Notes under the pieces: model-generated | What the model saw: only the letters and a program-made list of their open reading frames with translations | Databases searched by the model: none | What the model was told of the DNA's origin: nothing | NCBI GenBank assembly: GCA_035487155.1 | Contig: DATHMK010000006.1 | Location: forward strand, 83,870 to 147,869 | Source: DAIDKA01 sp035487155 | Lineage (GTDB): Bacteria; Pseudomonadota; Gammaproteobacteria; Steroidobacterales; Steroidobacteraceae | Direction of reading: 5' to 3' | Length of the DNA: 64,000 nt | Part shown: positions 53,165 through 62,382 of the stretch, piece after piece | How the letters are laid out: every line of letters starts with the position of its first letter | Position numbering within the stretch: the stretch's first letter is position 1 | Made by a program: the position numbers and the translations under genes

Positions 53165-53204
53165 CTGTTTCAGAGTGGAACGCTCTGTTTCAGATCAGAA
53201 CACT
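53165..53204. repeat. Two 20-bp tandem repeats with shared CTGTTTCAGA core
   Basis: CTGTTTCAGA-N3-GAAC occurs twice at exactly 20-bp spacing (53165 and 53185), 16/20 identical. It lies about 100 bp before the next gene, with an imperfect sigma-54-like TGGCATG-N4-TTGAT at 53274-53289 between, so it could be an activator site. The position is suggestive only. Confidence 0.4.
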
Positions 53205-53303
53205 TCATCCCTCATGCCGAAAATTCTTCGACCGTAAGGCTTTGATTTTCCTGAATTAGGCCGAGGCTTCAGGTGGCATGGAATTTGATTGTGCCGGGTG
53301 GTG

Positions 53304-54170
53304 ATGTCCGCCCACTCACCGCTCGCGGTCCTGATCTGCACCTTGGCCGCTGTGATCAGTCCGGCGGTTTGGGCCGCATCGGCCGCACCCGCAGCTGAGG
53401 GTGACGCGCCCCATTCCTCGGCGCCGGACACTGCCCGGAAATTGCAGGAAGTCACCGTGACCGCGCAGCACCCAAGGCTTGACGGGCAGCAGCGCAATGA
53501 TCTGGTGCAGCAGGCCGCCACTTACGTACAAGGGATTTCGGCTCTCGAGAACGAGAGCGACGGGCCCGGGTCGGTCCCCCGCTGGCGCTCGCCGCTGTGT
53601 CCGGGGGTGACCGGACTGATCCGTGAGCAGGGCGAGTTCCTCAGAGCGCGCATCGAGCAGATTGCGCGCGCCGCCGGAGCGCCGCTGGCCGGGAAACACT
53701 GCCGACCAAATCTGCTCGTTTTCGTGACCGCTCATCCGCAGGAATTGCTGCGCGCGATGGAGAGCCGCTACTACGGCGTGTCGTTTGGCCGCGCGACGCC
53801 TTTCAGCGTGGATCAGTTCATCAGGAGCACAGGGGCGGTAAAGGTCTGGCACAACACCTATCTATCGCCCGCGGGTTGGGCCTTTGGTGCCGTCTATGCC
53901 GTCGCCGATCAGACGAAGTTGCACGGTCTGGCGCAGGGACAATTCGCCGACTATGTGGCGCTGGTGAGTCTCGCGGAAATCAAGCACAGCGCGCACTTCG
54001 GCGAGGCCCAGACCATTCTGAGACTCTTCGATGGCCCGCCTGAGGCCGCCCCCGCCGGCCTCAGCGACTGGGACCAGGTGTTCCTGAAAATCCTGTACCA
54101 CCCGCTGCCGACACTTGCAAAGGATCGTCCCAATATCGCCATGCGGATGATTCGCGACCTCTACCCCTGA
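53304..54170 (+). CDS. Exported hypothetical protein
   Basis: 288 residues: signal peptide (LAVLICTLAAVISPAVWAAS), a segment LQEVTVTAQ that recalls the start of TonB-receptor plugs, and a helical domain with paired Cys (SPLCPG; KHCRPN). Family not recognised. The ATG at 53304 is chosen; no Shine-Dalgarno is clear. It converges with the TauD-like gene. Confidence 0.7.
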   Translation: MSAHSPLAVLICTLAAVISPAVWAASAAPAAEGDAPHSSAPDTARKLQEVTVTAQHPRLDGQQRNDLVQQAATYVQGISALENESDGPGSVPRWRSPLCPGVTGLIREQGEFLRARIEQIARAAGAPLAGKHCRPNLLVFVTAHPQELLRAMESRYYGVSFGRATPFSVDQFIRSTGAVKVWHNTYLSPAGWAFGAVYAVADQTKLHGLAQGQFADYVALVSLAEIKHSAHFGEAQTILRLFDGPPEAAPAGLSDWDQVFLKILYHPLPTLAKDRPNIAMRMIRDLYP

Positions 54171-54176
54171 AACCCT

Positions 54177-55100
54177 TCAGGCCGGCTTTTCGCCGCGCAC
54201 CGTCGTGCGGTACAGCTCGCGCCGATACCCCTGGTAGTCGTTGTAGGCCTGGTGCACGCACAGGCGGTTGTCCCACAGTGCCAGCATGTTCTCCTCCCAG
54301 CGCAGCCGGCAGGCGAACACCGGCTGAATGAGATGATCGGTCAGGTACTTGAGGATGGGTGCGGACTCCTCCTCGTGCATGCCCTCGATGCCGATGCCGT
54401 AGGAAGGGTCCACATACAGCGCCTTCTCGCCGGTGACCGGATGAGTGCGCACGATCGGGTGGTAGCTGCCCTTGATCTTGCGCTGCAGGCTCTCCGAGAG
54501 CTTCTCGGCGCCGCGGGTCGCGGCCAGCTGCCCGATGGGACTGTCGCCGACCTGTACCGCCTCCTGGGCCGAGCGCAGCACATCGCGCAGCGAGAAATGT
54601 ACTTTCAGGTCCGCAATCATTCGGCGGTAGGCGTCGCTCAGATTGGCATAGGCCAGCGCCGAGTTGGCCCAGGTGGTATCGCCACCGAAGGGCGGAATCT
54701 GCACCGAGCGCAGGCTGGTGATGGCCGGCGGCTCCGGCAGAAACGGCGAGTCGGTATGCCAGCCCTCACCAAACACCATCTTGGAAGGATCCCCGGCCTC
54801 CTTGATCAGCGGATGCACATTACGGTGACCCGGCACGCCCTGGGTATAGGCATCCTCGGCAAAGGGTCCGAAACGCAGACTGAAGGCTTCGTGGGATTCA
54901 TGCGTAAGGCGCTGACCGCGCAGATAGATCATCTTGTGGCGGAACAGGGCGTGGCGGACTTCCTCGAACTGCGCGTCCGTGACGTCAGCGGCCTGCAAGC
55001 CACAGATTTCGGCGCCCATGGAGGCTGCCAGGGGCCGCACCTGGATATGCTTGTAAGCAGCCGGATGGTTATCGAATTTGCCGGTCGGATGAAGTCGCAT
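54177..55100 (-). CDS. TauD/TfdA-family dioxygenase
   Basis: 307 residues, Fe(II)/2-oxoglutarate-dependent. The metal site is His115 and Asp117 in GWHTDSPF with His283 in RLCVHQAYNDY; Arg in RRELYRTTV should bind 2-oxoglutarate. The substrate (taurine, alkyl sulfate, phenoxy acid or other) cannot be told. Divergent from the hopanoid genes by about 170 bp. Confidence 0.92.
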   Translation of the reverse strand: MRLHPTGKFDNHPAAYKHIQVRPLAASMGAEICGLQAADVTDAQFEEVRHALFRHKMIYLRGQRLTHESHEAFSLRFGPFAEDAYTQGVPGHRNVHPLIKEAGDPSKMVFGEGWHTDSPFLPEPPAITSLRSVQIPPFGGDTTWANSALAYANLSDAYRRMIADLKVHFSLRDVLRSAQEAVQVGDSPIGQLAATRGAEKLSESLQRKIKGSYHPIVRTHPVTGEKALYVDPSYGIGIEGMHEEESAPILKYLTDHLIQPVFACRLRWEENMLALWDNRLCVHQAYNDYQGYRRELYRTTVRGEKPA

Positions 55101-55271
55101 GCCTTTGTCTTATGGTTTCGTTTGCACTGCAATGCTACAAGGGTAACACTTTGGGTTCTGAGGCCAGAAACGCCTGGGCTTGGCGGTATCCGGCCACCTA
55201 TGTCTGGCACAGTTCGTTGAACTCTGCGATGTAAAGTATAGTCCCAGCTCTGACTTCACCCGGAAGGCCTA

Positions 55272-56729
55272 ATGAATTCCCAGCCCCAGACCTCGCGCCC
55301 GCTCAAGACCTTGTTTCTTCAGGCGCCCTCCTTTGAAGGCTTCGATGGCGGCGCGGGCTCGCGCTACCAGGCCAAGCGCGAGATCAAATCTTTCTGGTTC
55401 CCTACCTGGCTGGCGCAGCCGGCCGCGCTGGTCCCGGGCTCACGGGTGTTAGACGCCCCCGCCGATGAGCTCACCGTGGATGCCGCCCGCAAGATCGCCC
55501 GTGACTACGAGCTGGTCATCATGCATACCAGCACTCCGTCCTTTCCCACCGATGCGCGCTTCGCGGAACTTCTCAAAGAGGATAATCCGCAGGTGCTCAT
55601 CGGCATGGTCGGCGCCAAGCCCATGGTGGATCCCGAAGGCTCATTGAAAGCCACCAACGCCATCGACTTCGTGTGCCGCGAGGAATTCGATTACACCTGC
55701 AAGGAAGTGGCCGAGGGTGCCGCGCTGGCGGAGATCCGCGGCCTGTCCTATCGGGATGCTTCAGGCAAGGTGGTCCACAACCTGCCGCGCGCGATCCTGG
55801 AGAACATGGACGATCTGCCGTTCGTGGCGCCGGTGTACCAGCGCGACCTGACCATCTCCAACTACTTCATCGGCTATCTGAAGCATCCGTATGTGAGCTT
55901 CTACACCGGTCGCGGCTGCCGTTCCAAATGCACCTTCTGCCTGTGGCCGCAGACCGTCGGCGGCCACCGCTACCGGGTACGCTCGGCCGAGAACGTCATC
56001 GCCGAAGTGCGCTGGATCAAGGAGCACATGCCCGAAGTGAAGGAGATCATGTTCGATGATGACACCTTCACCGACAGTTCGGCCCTGGCACGCGTCGAGG
56101 CCATTGCCAAGGGCATGGGGGAACTGGGTATGACCTGGAGCTGCAATGCCAAGGCGAACGTCCCCTACAAGACCCTGAAGGTCATGAAGGAGAATGGTCT
56201 GCGCCTGCTGCTGGTGGGCTACGAATCCGGGGATGACCAGATCCTGCTGAACATCAAGAAGGGCCTGCGCACCGACATCGCGCGGCGCTTCACCGAGGAC
56301 TGCCGCAAGCTCGGCATCCTGATCCACGGCACCTTCATCCTCGGGCTTCCCGGTGAGACCACCGAGACCATCGAGAAGACCATCAATTTCGCCAAAGAGA
56401 TCAACCCGCACACCATCCAGGTGTCGCTCGCGGCGCCCTATCCGGGCACGACCCTGTACCGCCAGGCCGTCGAAAACGGCTGGCTGCAGGAGAACGATGC
56501 GGTCAACCTGGTCAATGATCATGGCGTGCAGCTGGCCGCGATCAGCTATCCGCATCTGTCGAAGGAACAGATCTTCCACAGCATGGAAGTGTTCTACAAA
56601 CGCTTCTACTTCCGGCCCGGCAAGATCTGGGAGATCGTGCGCGAGATGCTGGGCAGCTGGGAAATGATGAAGCGCCGTCTGCGCGAGGGCGTGGAGTTCT
56701 TCCGCTTCCTTCGGGCGCATCAGGCATGA
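55272..56729 (+). CDS. hpnJ: HpnJ-type radical SAM protein, hopanoid synthesis
   Basis: 485 residues: N-terminal B12-binding-like domain and radical SAM core with Cys216, Cys220, Cys223 in GRGCRSKCTFCLWP, typical of HpnJ, which forms the cyclitol ether of bacteriohopanetetrol. The next gene is hpnI, in agreement. Length normal. hpnK, which normally acts between the two, is absent from the window. Confidence 0.9.
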   Translation: MNSQPQTSRPLKTLFLQAPSFEGFDGGAGSRYQAKREIKSFWFPTWLAQPAALVPGSRVLDAPADELTVDAARKIARDYELVIMHTSTPSFPTDARFAELLKEDNPQVLIGMVGAKPMVDPEGSLKATNAIDFVCREEFDYTCKEVAEGAALAEIRGLSYRDASGKVVHNLPRAILENMDDLPFVAPVYQRDLTISNYFIGYLKHPYVSFYTGRGCRSKCTFCLWPQTVGGHRYRVRSAENVIAEVRWIKEHMPEVKEIMFDDDTFTDSSALARVEAIAKGMGELGMTWSCNAKANVPYKTLKVMKENGLRLLLVGYESGDDQILLNIKKGLRTDIARRFTEDCRKLGILIHGTFILGLPGETTETIEKTINFAKEINPHTIQVSLAAPYPGTTLYRQAVENGWLQENDAVNLVNDHGVQLAAISYPHLSKEQIFHSMEVFYKRFYFRPGKIWEIVREMLGSWEMMKRRLREGVEFFRFLRAHQA

Positions 56730-56733
56730 GCCT

Positions 56734-57891
56734 GTGGGCCAGTTCATCTGCACGATAGCCGGGTGCATCTGCCTCGGCATCGCCGCAGGCTTTGCCCTCA
56801 CGGCACTGATTGCGGTGCTTGCCTGGCGCAAATTCACTTCCCGCCCGCTGCGTCCCGCCGGGGCTCAACCGGCCGTGACCGTCCTCAAGCCTCTGTGCGG
56901 GGATGAGCCGGGGCTGTACGAGCACCTGCGTTCCTTCTGCCGCCAACACTACCCGACCTATCAGATCGTCTTCGGCACTCTGGATGCGGAGGATCCGGCA
57001 CTGGGCACGGTGGCGCGGCTGGCCGCGGAATTTCCCGACCTTGCCATCGATGTGGTCTCGAACCCGCAACGCCACGGTCACAACAACAAGAGCAGCAATC
57101 TCATCAACATGCTGGTCAAGGCCCGCCATCCGCTGCTGCTCATCGCCGACAGCGATATTACGGTGGGACCGGACTATCTCGCCGCGGTGACCGAGTCGCT
57201 GGCGGATGCCGGCGTGGGCCTTGTGACCTGCCTGTCGTATGACCTGCCGACGCGCGGTGTGTGGTCGCGGCTGGGCGCGATGTACATCAATGAGTGGTAC
57301 TTCCCCTCGGTGGTGGTGGCGTGGCTGTTCGGACACCAGGACTATGCCTCGGGTCAGACCCTGTGCCTGCGACGCAGCACGCTGGAGGCCATCGGCGGGT
57401 TGCGGGCCTTCGCCGATCATCTCGCCGATGACTATCAGCTTGGACAATTGATCAGGAAGCAGGGCCTGCGGATCATTCTGTCCTCCTATGAGATCCAGGC
57501 CCAGCACCATGAACCGGACCTCGCCGCACTGTGTCGCCACGAGCTGCGCTGGAATCGCACGCTGCACGCGGTCAGCCCCTGGAGCTTCCGGTTCATATTT
57601 CTCACCTTCACCGTGCCCCTGGCGGCGATCGGGCTGGCATTGATGGCGGCGACGCCCTGGCATGCACTGGCCTGGGCGGCATTCCTCTGCGTCGCCTGCG
57701 CGCGTCTGGGGCTGCATCTGGTGCAGCGCCTGGGACGCGGTCGGCCACTGTTCGCGGACCTGGCGCTGGTGCCGCTGCGCGATCTGCTGCTGTGCTGGAA
57801 CTGGGGCCGCAGCTTCTTCTGCAGACGCGTGACCTGGCGCGGCGCGAGCTTCGATGTGGATGCGACCGGCGTCATGCGACGGATAGCGTAG
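56734..57891 (+). CDS. hpnI: HpnI-type hopanoid glycosyltransferase
   Basis: 385 residues, membrane-associated GT2 resembling ceramide glucosyltransferases: KPLCGDEPGLYEHLRSFCRQHYP (in parts VTVLKPLCG), LIADSDITVGPDYL, DDYQLGQLIRKQG and several terminal helices. It adds GlcNAc to bacteriohopanetetrol. GTG start at 56734, 4 bp after hpnJ. Confidence 0.9.
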   Translation: MGQFICTIAGCICLGIAAGFALTALIAVLAWRKFTSRPLRPAGAQPAVTVLKPLCGDEPGLYEHLRSFCRQHYPTYQIVFGTLDAEDPALGTVARLAAEFPDLAIDVVSNPQRHGHNNKSSNLINMLVKARHPLLLIADSDITVGPDYLAAVTESLADAGVGLVTCLSYDLPTRGVWSRLGAMYINEWYFPSVVVAWLFGHQDYASGQTLCLRRSTLEAIGGLRAFADHLADDYQLGQLIRKQGLRIILSSYEIQAQHHEPDLAALCRHELRWNRTLHAVSPWSFRFIFLTFTVPLAAIGLALMAATPWHALAWAAFLCVACARLGLHLVQRLGRGRPLFADLALVPLRDLLLCWNWGRSFFCRRVTWRGASFDVDATGVMRRIA

Positions 57892-57904
57892 CCTCAGGAC
57901 CGGC

Positions 57905-58873
57905 GTGAAGGCGGTGGCATATATCGCGGGGCTTGCCGGCCTCGTACTGCTCACCGTGCTGGTCGTTCACACCGACCTGCCCGCGCTGCTTCGGACCTGG
58001 AGGCTGGCCAGTCCCGCACTGCTGTGGCTGATTCCCTATCGGCTGATTTTCTTCGCGCTCTATGCGATCGGCTGGCGCGCCATGCTGCGGCCGTTTGATC
58101 GGCAGGGGCGGGCCGACTTCGGCTATGTGCTGTTGGCGACCATGGTGCGCGAGGGTGTGGACCGGCTGCTGCCCGTAGCCAGCCTCGGCGGCAGCGTGGT
58201 GGGTGTGCGGGTGATGCGCTGGCGGGGGCTCGCCATCGCTCCGGTGAGTGCCACGATCATCGTCGAGATTCTCCTCACGCTCATCGCGCTGTATCTGTTC
58301 GGCGCACTGGCCACCCTGATCCTGCTGGGATCGCAGCCCGGTGATCACCTGCGTGTCGTCGTGGTGCTGGCGCTCAGCCTGCCCATACCCGTGGTCTCGC
58401 TGCTGCTGCTGCGCTACGGCTCGGTATTCCAGCGTGTGCAGCGCTTGCTGCGTCCCCTGGTGGGGCTGACCGGCACCGACACGGCGGAGTCGCTGGATGC
58501 CGAGCTGCGCGCCTGCCTCGGCAGAGTGGCCACCCTGCTCCTGGCAGGCTCGCTGCAGTTCGTGGCGCTGGTCTCGGCGTCGTTTGAGATCTGGTGGGCG
58601 TTGCGCCTGTTCGAGCATCCGGTGAGTGCCTCCGCATCGATCATGCTCGAGGGACTGACCCAGGCGGTGCGCCACCTCGCCTTCATCGTGCCGGCGGGCC
58701 TTGGCGTGCAGGAAGCGGCGCTGGTGCTGTTTGGTCACGCGCTTGGCATCAGCACCGAACTGGCGCTGGCGGTGTCGGCCGTCAAGCGCGCCCGCGAAAT
58801 TCTGTGCGGCGTGCCGCCACTGCTGTGGTGGCAGCTGCAGGAAACCCGCAGGCTGCGCGCAATACGTTCGTAG
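57905..58873 (+). CDS. hpnL: HpnL-type membrane protein
   Basis: 322 residues, about eight helices of the lysylphosphatidylglycerol-synthase-like/UPF0104 type (VREGVDRLLPVASLGGSVVG; AFIVPAGLGVQEAALVLFG), as in HpnL of hopanoid clusters, proposed to move hopanoids or be required for their transport. Starts at GTG 57905, 13 bp after hpnI, so one operon. Confidence 0.85.
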   Translation: MKAVAYIAGLAGLVLLTVLVVHTDLPALLRTWRLASPALLWLIPYRLIFFALYAIGWRAMLRPFDRQGRADFGYVLLATMVREGVDRLLPVASLGGSVVGVRVMRWRGLAIAPVSATIIVEILLTLIALYLFGALATLILLGSQPGDHLRVVVVLALSLPIPVVSLLLLRYGSVFQRVQRLLRPLVGLTGTDTAESLDAELRACLGRVATLLLAGSLQFVALVSASFEIWWALRLFEHPVSASASIMLEGLTQAVRHLAFIVPAGLGVQEAALVLFGHALGISTELALAVSAVKRAREILCGVPPLLWWQLQETRRLRAIRS

Positions 58874-58940
58874 TTCGCTCGCATTCCATCTGTCCGCGGA
58901 TTCTTGCCGCAGACTTTCCAGGCAGCCACGAAACGCGCGC

Positions 58941-58960
58941 GACGTCACATAGACGTCACA
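58941..58960. promoter_or_regulatory. GACGTCACA direct repeat
   Basis: GACGTCACA occurs at 58941-58949 and 58952-58960, 11 bp apart, one helical turn, about 120 bp before the VPLPA-CTERM gene. It might be an operator; nothing else in 58874-59080 is recognised. Confidence 0.35.
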
Positions 58961-59080
58961 CTACTGCCATCTACCGCCGCGCACATCGCGCTAACTTTGG
59001 CGGGCAAAGCGGGCGTTGATCGTCTGCGATTGTGATGGGCGCTCTGGGGAGAGCGGCCGTCAATTTCATGGGGAGTTCAA

Positions 59081-60637
59081 ATGGGGAAAGCATTCCGCTG
59101 CGGCGCCGTCGGCGCCGTTGCCGTCGCCGGCGTTCTGGCGAGCCTGTCCGCTCAGGCGCAGCAGGCACTCGGCAACTTCAGCAATGATCTGATCGTCAGT
59201 TCCAGCACCTACACCGACCCGGGATTCGCAGTCGGCGCCACCTTGCCGAACAGCGCACCGGGGGATGGCGCGGCCACCGCCAGCAGCGCCTTCTGCAGCG
59301 GCAGCGCCAGCAACTGTTCCAGCAACGTCTGGAACAATGATCTGACGGATGCGAACTTCGGCATCACCGGCGACATCATCCTGCAGAATGTCAACAGCAC
59401 GACCGGTGCGGTGGACAACACGGTGAATGTCACGCAGGTCGCCGCGGCGGCCGGCATCAACCTGGTCACCAGTTTCTCCTCGAAGTCCGAACTGGCCATC
59501 AATACCTCGCTCAATGGCACGTCGCTGACGTTCATGGGCTATAACTCGACCGTCGGGCAGCTGGATATCTCCAATTCCAACACGCCCGGCTCGATAGAGC
59601 CCGGCAACACCGACACCGCAGCTGCGACCTACCGTGCGATCGGGGACCTCAACCTGTCCACCAATGCCCTGACGGTCACGACCACCAATGCCTACAACGG
59701 TAACAACGGCCGCGCGGCCATCGGCATCGGCAACGGCCAGTACTACACCGTGGGCAATGCCGGCAACGGCAATGGCAGCCCCCAGACGACCGCCAACACC
59801 GGCGTGCAGCTGCTGACCTCCGCGGGCGTCAACGGCGCGTTGGGCACGAATGCCGAGCTGGGATCCTTCTCGGCACCGGACAATTCGCCGAAGGACAACA
59901 ACTATCGCGGTCTGACCGTTGCTGACAATACGCTGTACATCTCCAAGGGCAGCGGCAGCAAGGGTATCGACACCGTGTACCAGGTCGGTGCCAGCGGCAC
60001 GCTGCCGTCCACGAGCGGCGCGGCGATCGCCATCCTGCCGGGACTGAACAGCACGCCGAACTCGTCCAATCCCGACGGCCCGCATCCCTTTGGCATCTGG
60101 TTCGCGAACTCCACGACCATGTACGTCGCCGACGAAGGGTCCGGTCTGTCCACGGATTTCGGCAGCAGTCCCACCACCCAGGCCGGTGGCATCGACAAGT
60201 ACACCCTGAGCAATGGCGTGTGGAGCCTGGACTATGAGCTCAAGGGCACGCTGATCGGCAGCAGCTACACCGTCCAGGGCACCGGGTCGCTGGCCGGGTA
60301 TTCGCTGTCGACGACGACCGACGGTCTGCGCAACCTCACCGGCAGGGTCAACGCGGACGGGTCGGTGACGCTGTATGCGGTCACCTCCACCGAAGGCAGC
60401 GTGCTGGGCGACTCGGGAGCCGATCCCAACCAGATCGTCGCCATCAACGACACCCTCGCCAACACCTCGGCATCCGCTGCCGCCGGCGAGAACTTCTCGG
60501 TGTTGGACACCGCGGCGCTCGGCCAGGTGTACCGCGGCGTCGATGTCGCCCCGGTGCCGCTGCCGTCGGCGCTGTGGCTGCTGCTCGCAGGGCTTGGCGG
60601 CCTGGGTGTCATCAGCCGCCGCCGTCACAGCGCCTGA
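59081..60637 (+). CDS. Large exported VPLPA-CTERM protein
   Basis: 518 residues: signal peptide (VGAVAVAGVLASLSAQAQ), a Gly/Ser/Thr/Asn-rich beta domain, and a terminal VPLPSALWLLLAGLGGLGVISRRRHSA, the VPLPA-CTERM sorting signal (motif, helix, basic cluster). The SRRR end is complete, so an exosortase/archaeosortase-type enzyme probably processes it; that enzyme is not in the window. The mature sequence repeats YRGLTVADNTLYISKG-like strands, suggesting a beta-propeller. Confidence 0.85.
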   Translation: MGKAFRCGAVGAVAVAGVLASLSAQAQQALGNFSNDLIVSSSTYTDPGFAVGATLPNSAPGDGAATASSAFCSGSASNCSSNVWNNDLTDANFGITGDIILQNVNSTTGAVDNTVNVTQVAAAAGINLVTSFSSKSELAINTSLNGTSLTFMGYNSTVGQLDISNSNTPGSIEPGNTDTAAATYRAIGDLNLSTNALTVTTTNAYNGNNGRAAIGIGNGQYYTVGNAGNGNGSPQTTANTGVQLLTSAGVNGALGTNAELGSFSAPDNSPKDNNYRGLTVADNTLYISKGSGSKGIDTVYQVGASGTLPSTSGAAIAILPGLNSTPNSSNPDGPHPFGIWFANSTTMYVADEGSGLSTDFGSSPTTQAGGIDKYTLSNGVWSLDYELKGTLIGSSYTVQGTGSLAGYSLSTTTDGLRNLTGRVNADGSVTLYAVTSTEGSVLGDSGADPNQIVAINDTLANTSASAAAGENFSVLDTAALGQVYRGVDVAPVPLPSALWLLLAGLGGLGVISRRRHSA

Positions 60638-60696
60638 GCCCGCGCCGACTGATCACACGAATCGTCTCTTTCCGCACATATTCACGGGAAATCATC

Positions 60697-61524
60697 ATGA
60701 CTCGCATCCATCTTGCGACCCGCATCAGCCTCGCCCTGGCGGCCAGCGCCGCCTGCACCGGCGCCCACGCGGCCACGATCACGGACTGGGATTTCGGCGC
60801 GGTCGCCGCCGTCACCCCGGACGATACGCCGGCGCCGACCACCGGCACGGGAACCGCCGCTTCGCTGGGCATGACCAACACTTACACTTATGGCAGCGTC
60901 ACCGGGGCCACCACCCTGGATGACGTGACCAACGATGGGGCCACGGCCAGCCAAACCGGATCGACTCTCGGCAACGGGGACGTGTGGCGGATTCGCGGCC
61001 AGAACCCGGGCAATGGCTGGAACACGGCGGCGCCGCAGTACTCCCAGGGCGCGCAATTCAATGTCAGTACGGTCGGCTACACCAATATCGGTGTGTCCTT
61101 CAGCTGGGCGGCCACGACTCAGGGCGTGGCCAATTTGCAGGTGCAGTACACCACCGATGGAACCGACTGGGTGAATGTGGGCCCGCTGCTGACGGCAACG
61201 GTGGACAATGGCACGCCCGGCACCGCGGGCTTTGGTTTCGCGACCGATACCGTGGACCTCTCTGGCATCACCGCTGCGAATGATGATGCGAACTTCGGCA
61301 TCCGCCTGGTCTCCGCCTACAACCCGACGGTGGGTACCTACGCTTCAGCCACCTCAGTCCTGGCCGGCAAGCCCGTCGCCATCAACGATACCTCCGGCAA
61401 TTGGCGTATCGCCGATGTGCAGATCGACGGCACCGTGGCCCCGGTACCGCTGCCTGCGGCCGCGTGGCTGCTGCTGTCGGGTCTGGGTGGCCTGGGCCTG
61501 TTCGGCCGCCGTCGCAGCGCCTGA
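60697..61524 (+). CDS. Exported VPLPA-CTERM protein
   Basis: 275 residues: signal peptide (LALAASAACTGAHA), a jelly-roll-like domain with AQFNVSTVGYTNIGVSFSW and NLQVQYTTDGTDWVNVG, and the terminal VPLPAAAWLLLSGLGGLGLF followed by GRRRSA. It follows the larger VPLPA protein by 59 bp and the two probably form one operon. Confidence 0.85.
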   Translation: MTRIHLATRISLALAASAACTGAHAATITDWDFGAVAAVTPDDTPAPTTGTGTAASLGMTNTYTYGSVTGATTLDDVTNDGATASQTGSTLGNGDVWRIRGQNPGNGWNTAAPQYSQGAQFNVSTVGYTNIGVSFSWAATTQGVANLQVQYTTDGTDWVNVGPLLTATVDNGTPGTAGFGFATDTVDLSGITAANDDANFGIRLVSAYNPTVGTYASATSVLAGKPVAINDTSGNWRIADVQIDGTVAPVPLPAAAWLLLSGLGGLGLFGRRRSA

Positions 61525-61562
61525 GGAGCGTTTTTCGGGGCGGCCGGGTATTCTCGGCCGCC

Positions 61563-62378
61563 ATGCCAGAGTTACCCGAAGTCGAAACCACCCGCCGCGG
61601 CCTCGAGCCGCACCTGGCGGGTCAGACCATCCTGCGCCTGACGGTCCATGACCACCGCCTGCGCTGGCCGGTGGCTGCCGGACTGCCGCAGACCCTGGCC
61701 GGTCAGCGTGTCGAATCCGTCGAGCGCCGCGCCAAGTACCTACTGCTGCGCCTGACGCATGGCACGGTGCTGTGGCATCTTGGAATGTCAGGCAGCCTGC
61801 GCATCGTGCCCAGCGGTCTGCCCACCGAGCCGCACGATCACATCGACCTGGCCCTCACCTCCGGTCACACCGTGCGCTTCAACGATCCGCGGCGCTTCGG
61901 CTGCGTCATCTATGTGACGGGGGACCCGCAGGCGCACCCGCTGCTGGCGAAACTGGCGCCGGAGCCCTTCGCCGCGGCCTTCGATGCCGGGTATCTGTGG
62001 CGGGTCTCACGGCGCCGCAAGGTGTCCGTGAAGCAGCTGATCATGAATGGCCAGGTGGTCACCGGCGTGGGGAACATCTATGCCAGCGAGGTGCTGTTCC
62101 ATTCGGGCATACGCCCGCGACGCCAGAGCCGCAGCCTCAAGCGCGCAGAAGTCACACGTCTGGTCGCCGCCATCCGCAAGGTCCTGAAACAGGCCATCCG
62201 GGTCGGCGGCACGACGCTGCGCGACTATGTGAACCCGGAGGGCAATCCGGGATACTTCCGCCAGAAGCTCTATGTGTACGAACGTGCCGGTGAGCCCTGC
62301 CGCAATTGCGACACGCTGATCCGCAGCCTCACCCAAGGACAGCGTTCCACCTACTACTGCCCGACCTGCCAGAGCTGA
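61563..62378 (+). CDS. mutM: Formamidopyrimidine-DNA glycosylase
   Basis: 271 residues: catalytic PELPEVETTRRGL N-terminus (Pro2, Glu3), Lys in ERRAKYLL, the helix-2-turn-helix MNGQVVTGVGNIYASEVLF and a C-terminal zinc finger CRNC...CPTC. It excises oxidised purines such as 8-oxoguanine. ATG 61563 is definite because Pro2 is the nucleophile. Confidence 0.97.
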   Translation: MPELPEVETTRRGLEPHLAGQTILRLTVHDHRLRWPVAAGLPQTLAGQRVESVERRAKYLLLRLTHGTVLWHLGMSGSLRIVPSGLPTEPHDHIDLALTSGHTVRFNDPRRFGCVIYVTGDPQAHPLLAKLAPEPFAAAFDAGYLWRVSRRRKVSVKQLIMNGQVVTGVGNIYASEVLFHSGIRPRRQSRSLKRAEVTRLVAAIRKVLKQAIRVGGTTLRDYVNPEGNPGYFRQKLYVYERAGEPCRNCDTLIRSLTQGQRSTYYCPTCQS

Positions 62379-62382
62379 GTTC

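Noticed and set aside
54252..55220. Plus-strand ORF opposite the TauD-like gene
   Set aside because: Antisense shadow of a gene with intact Fe and 2-oxoglutarate ligands.
59066..60628. Long minus-strand ORF opposite the VPLPA-CTERM gene
   Set aside because: Low-complexity composition and complete overlap with an exported protein with signal peptide and sorting tail.
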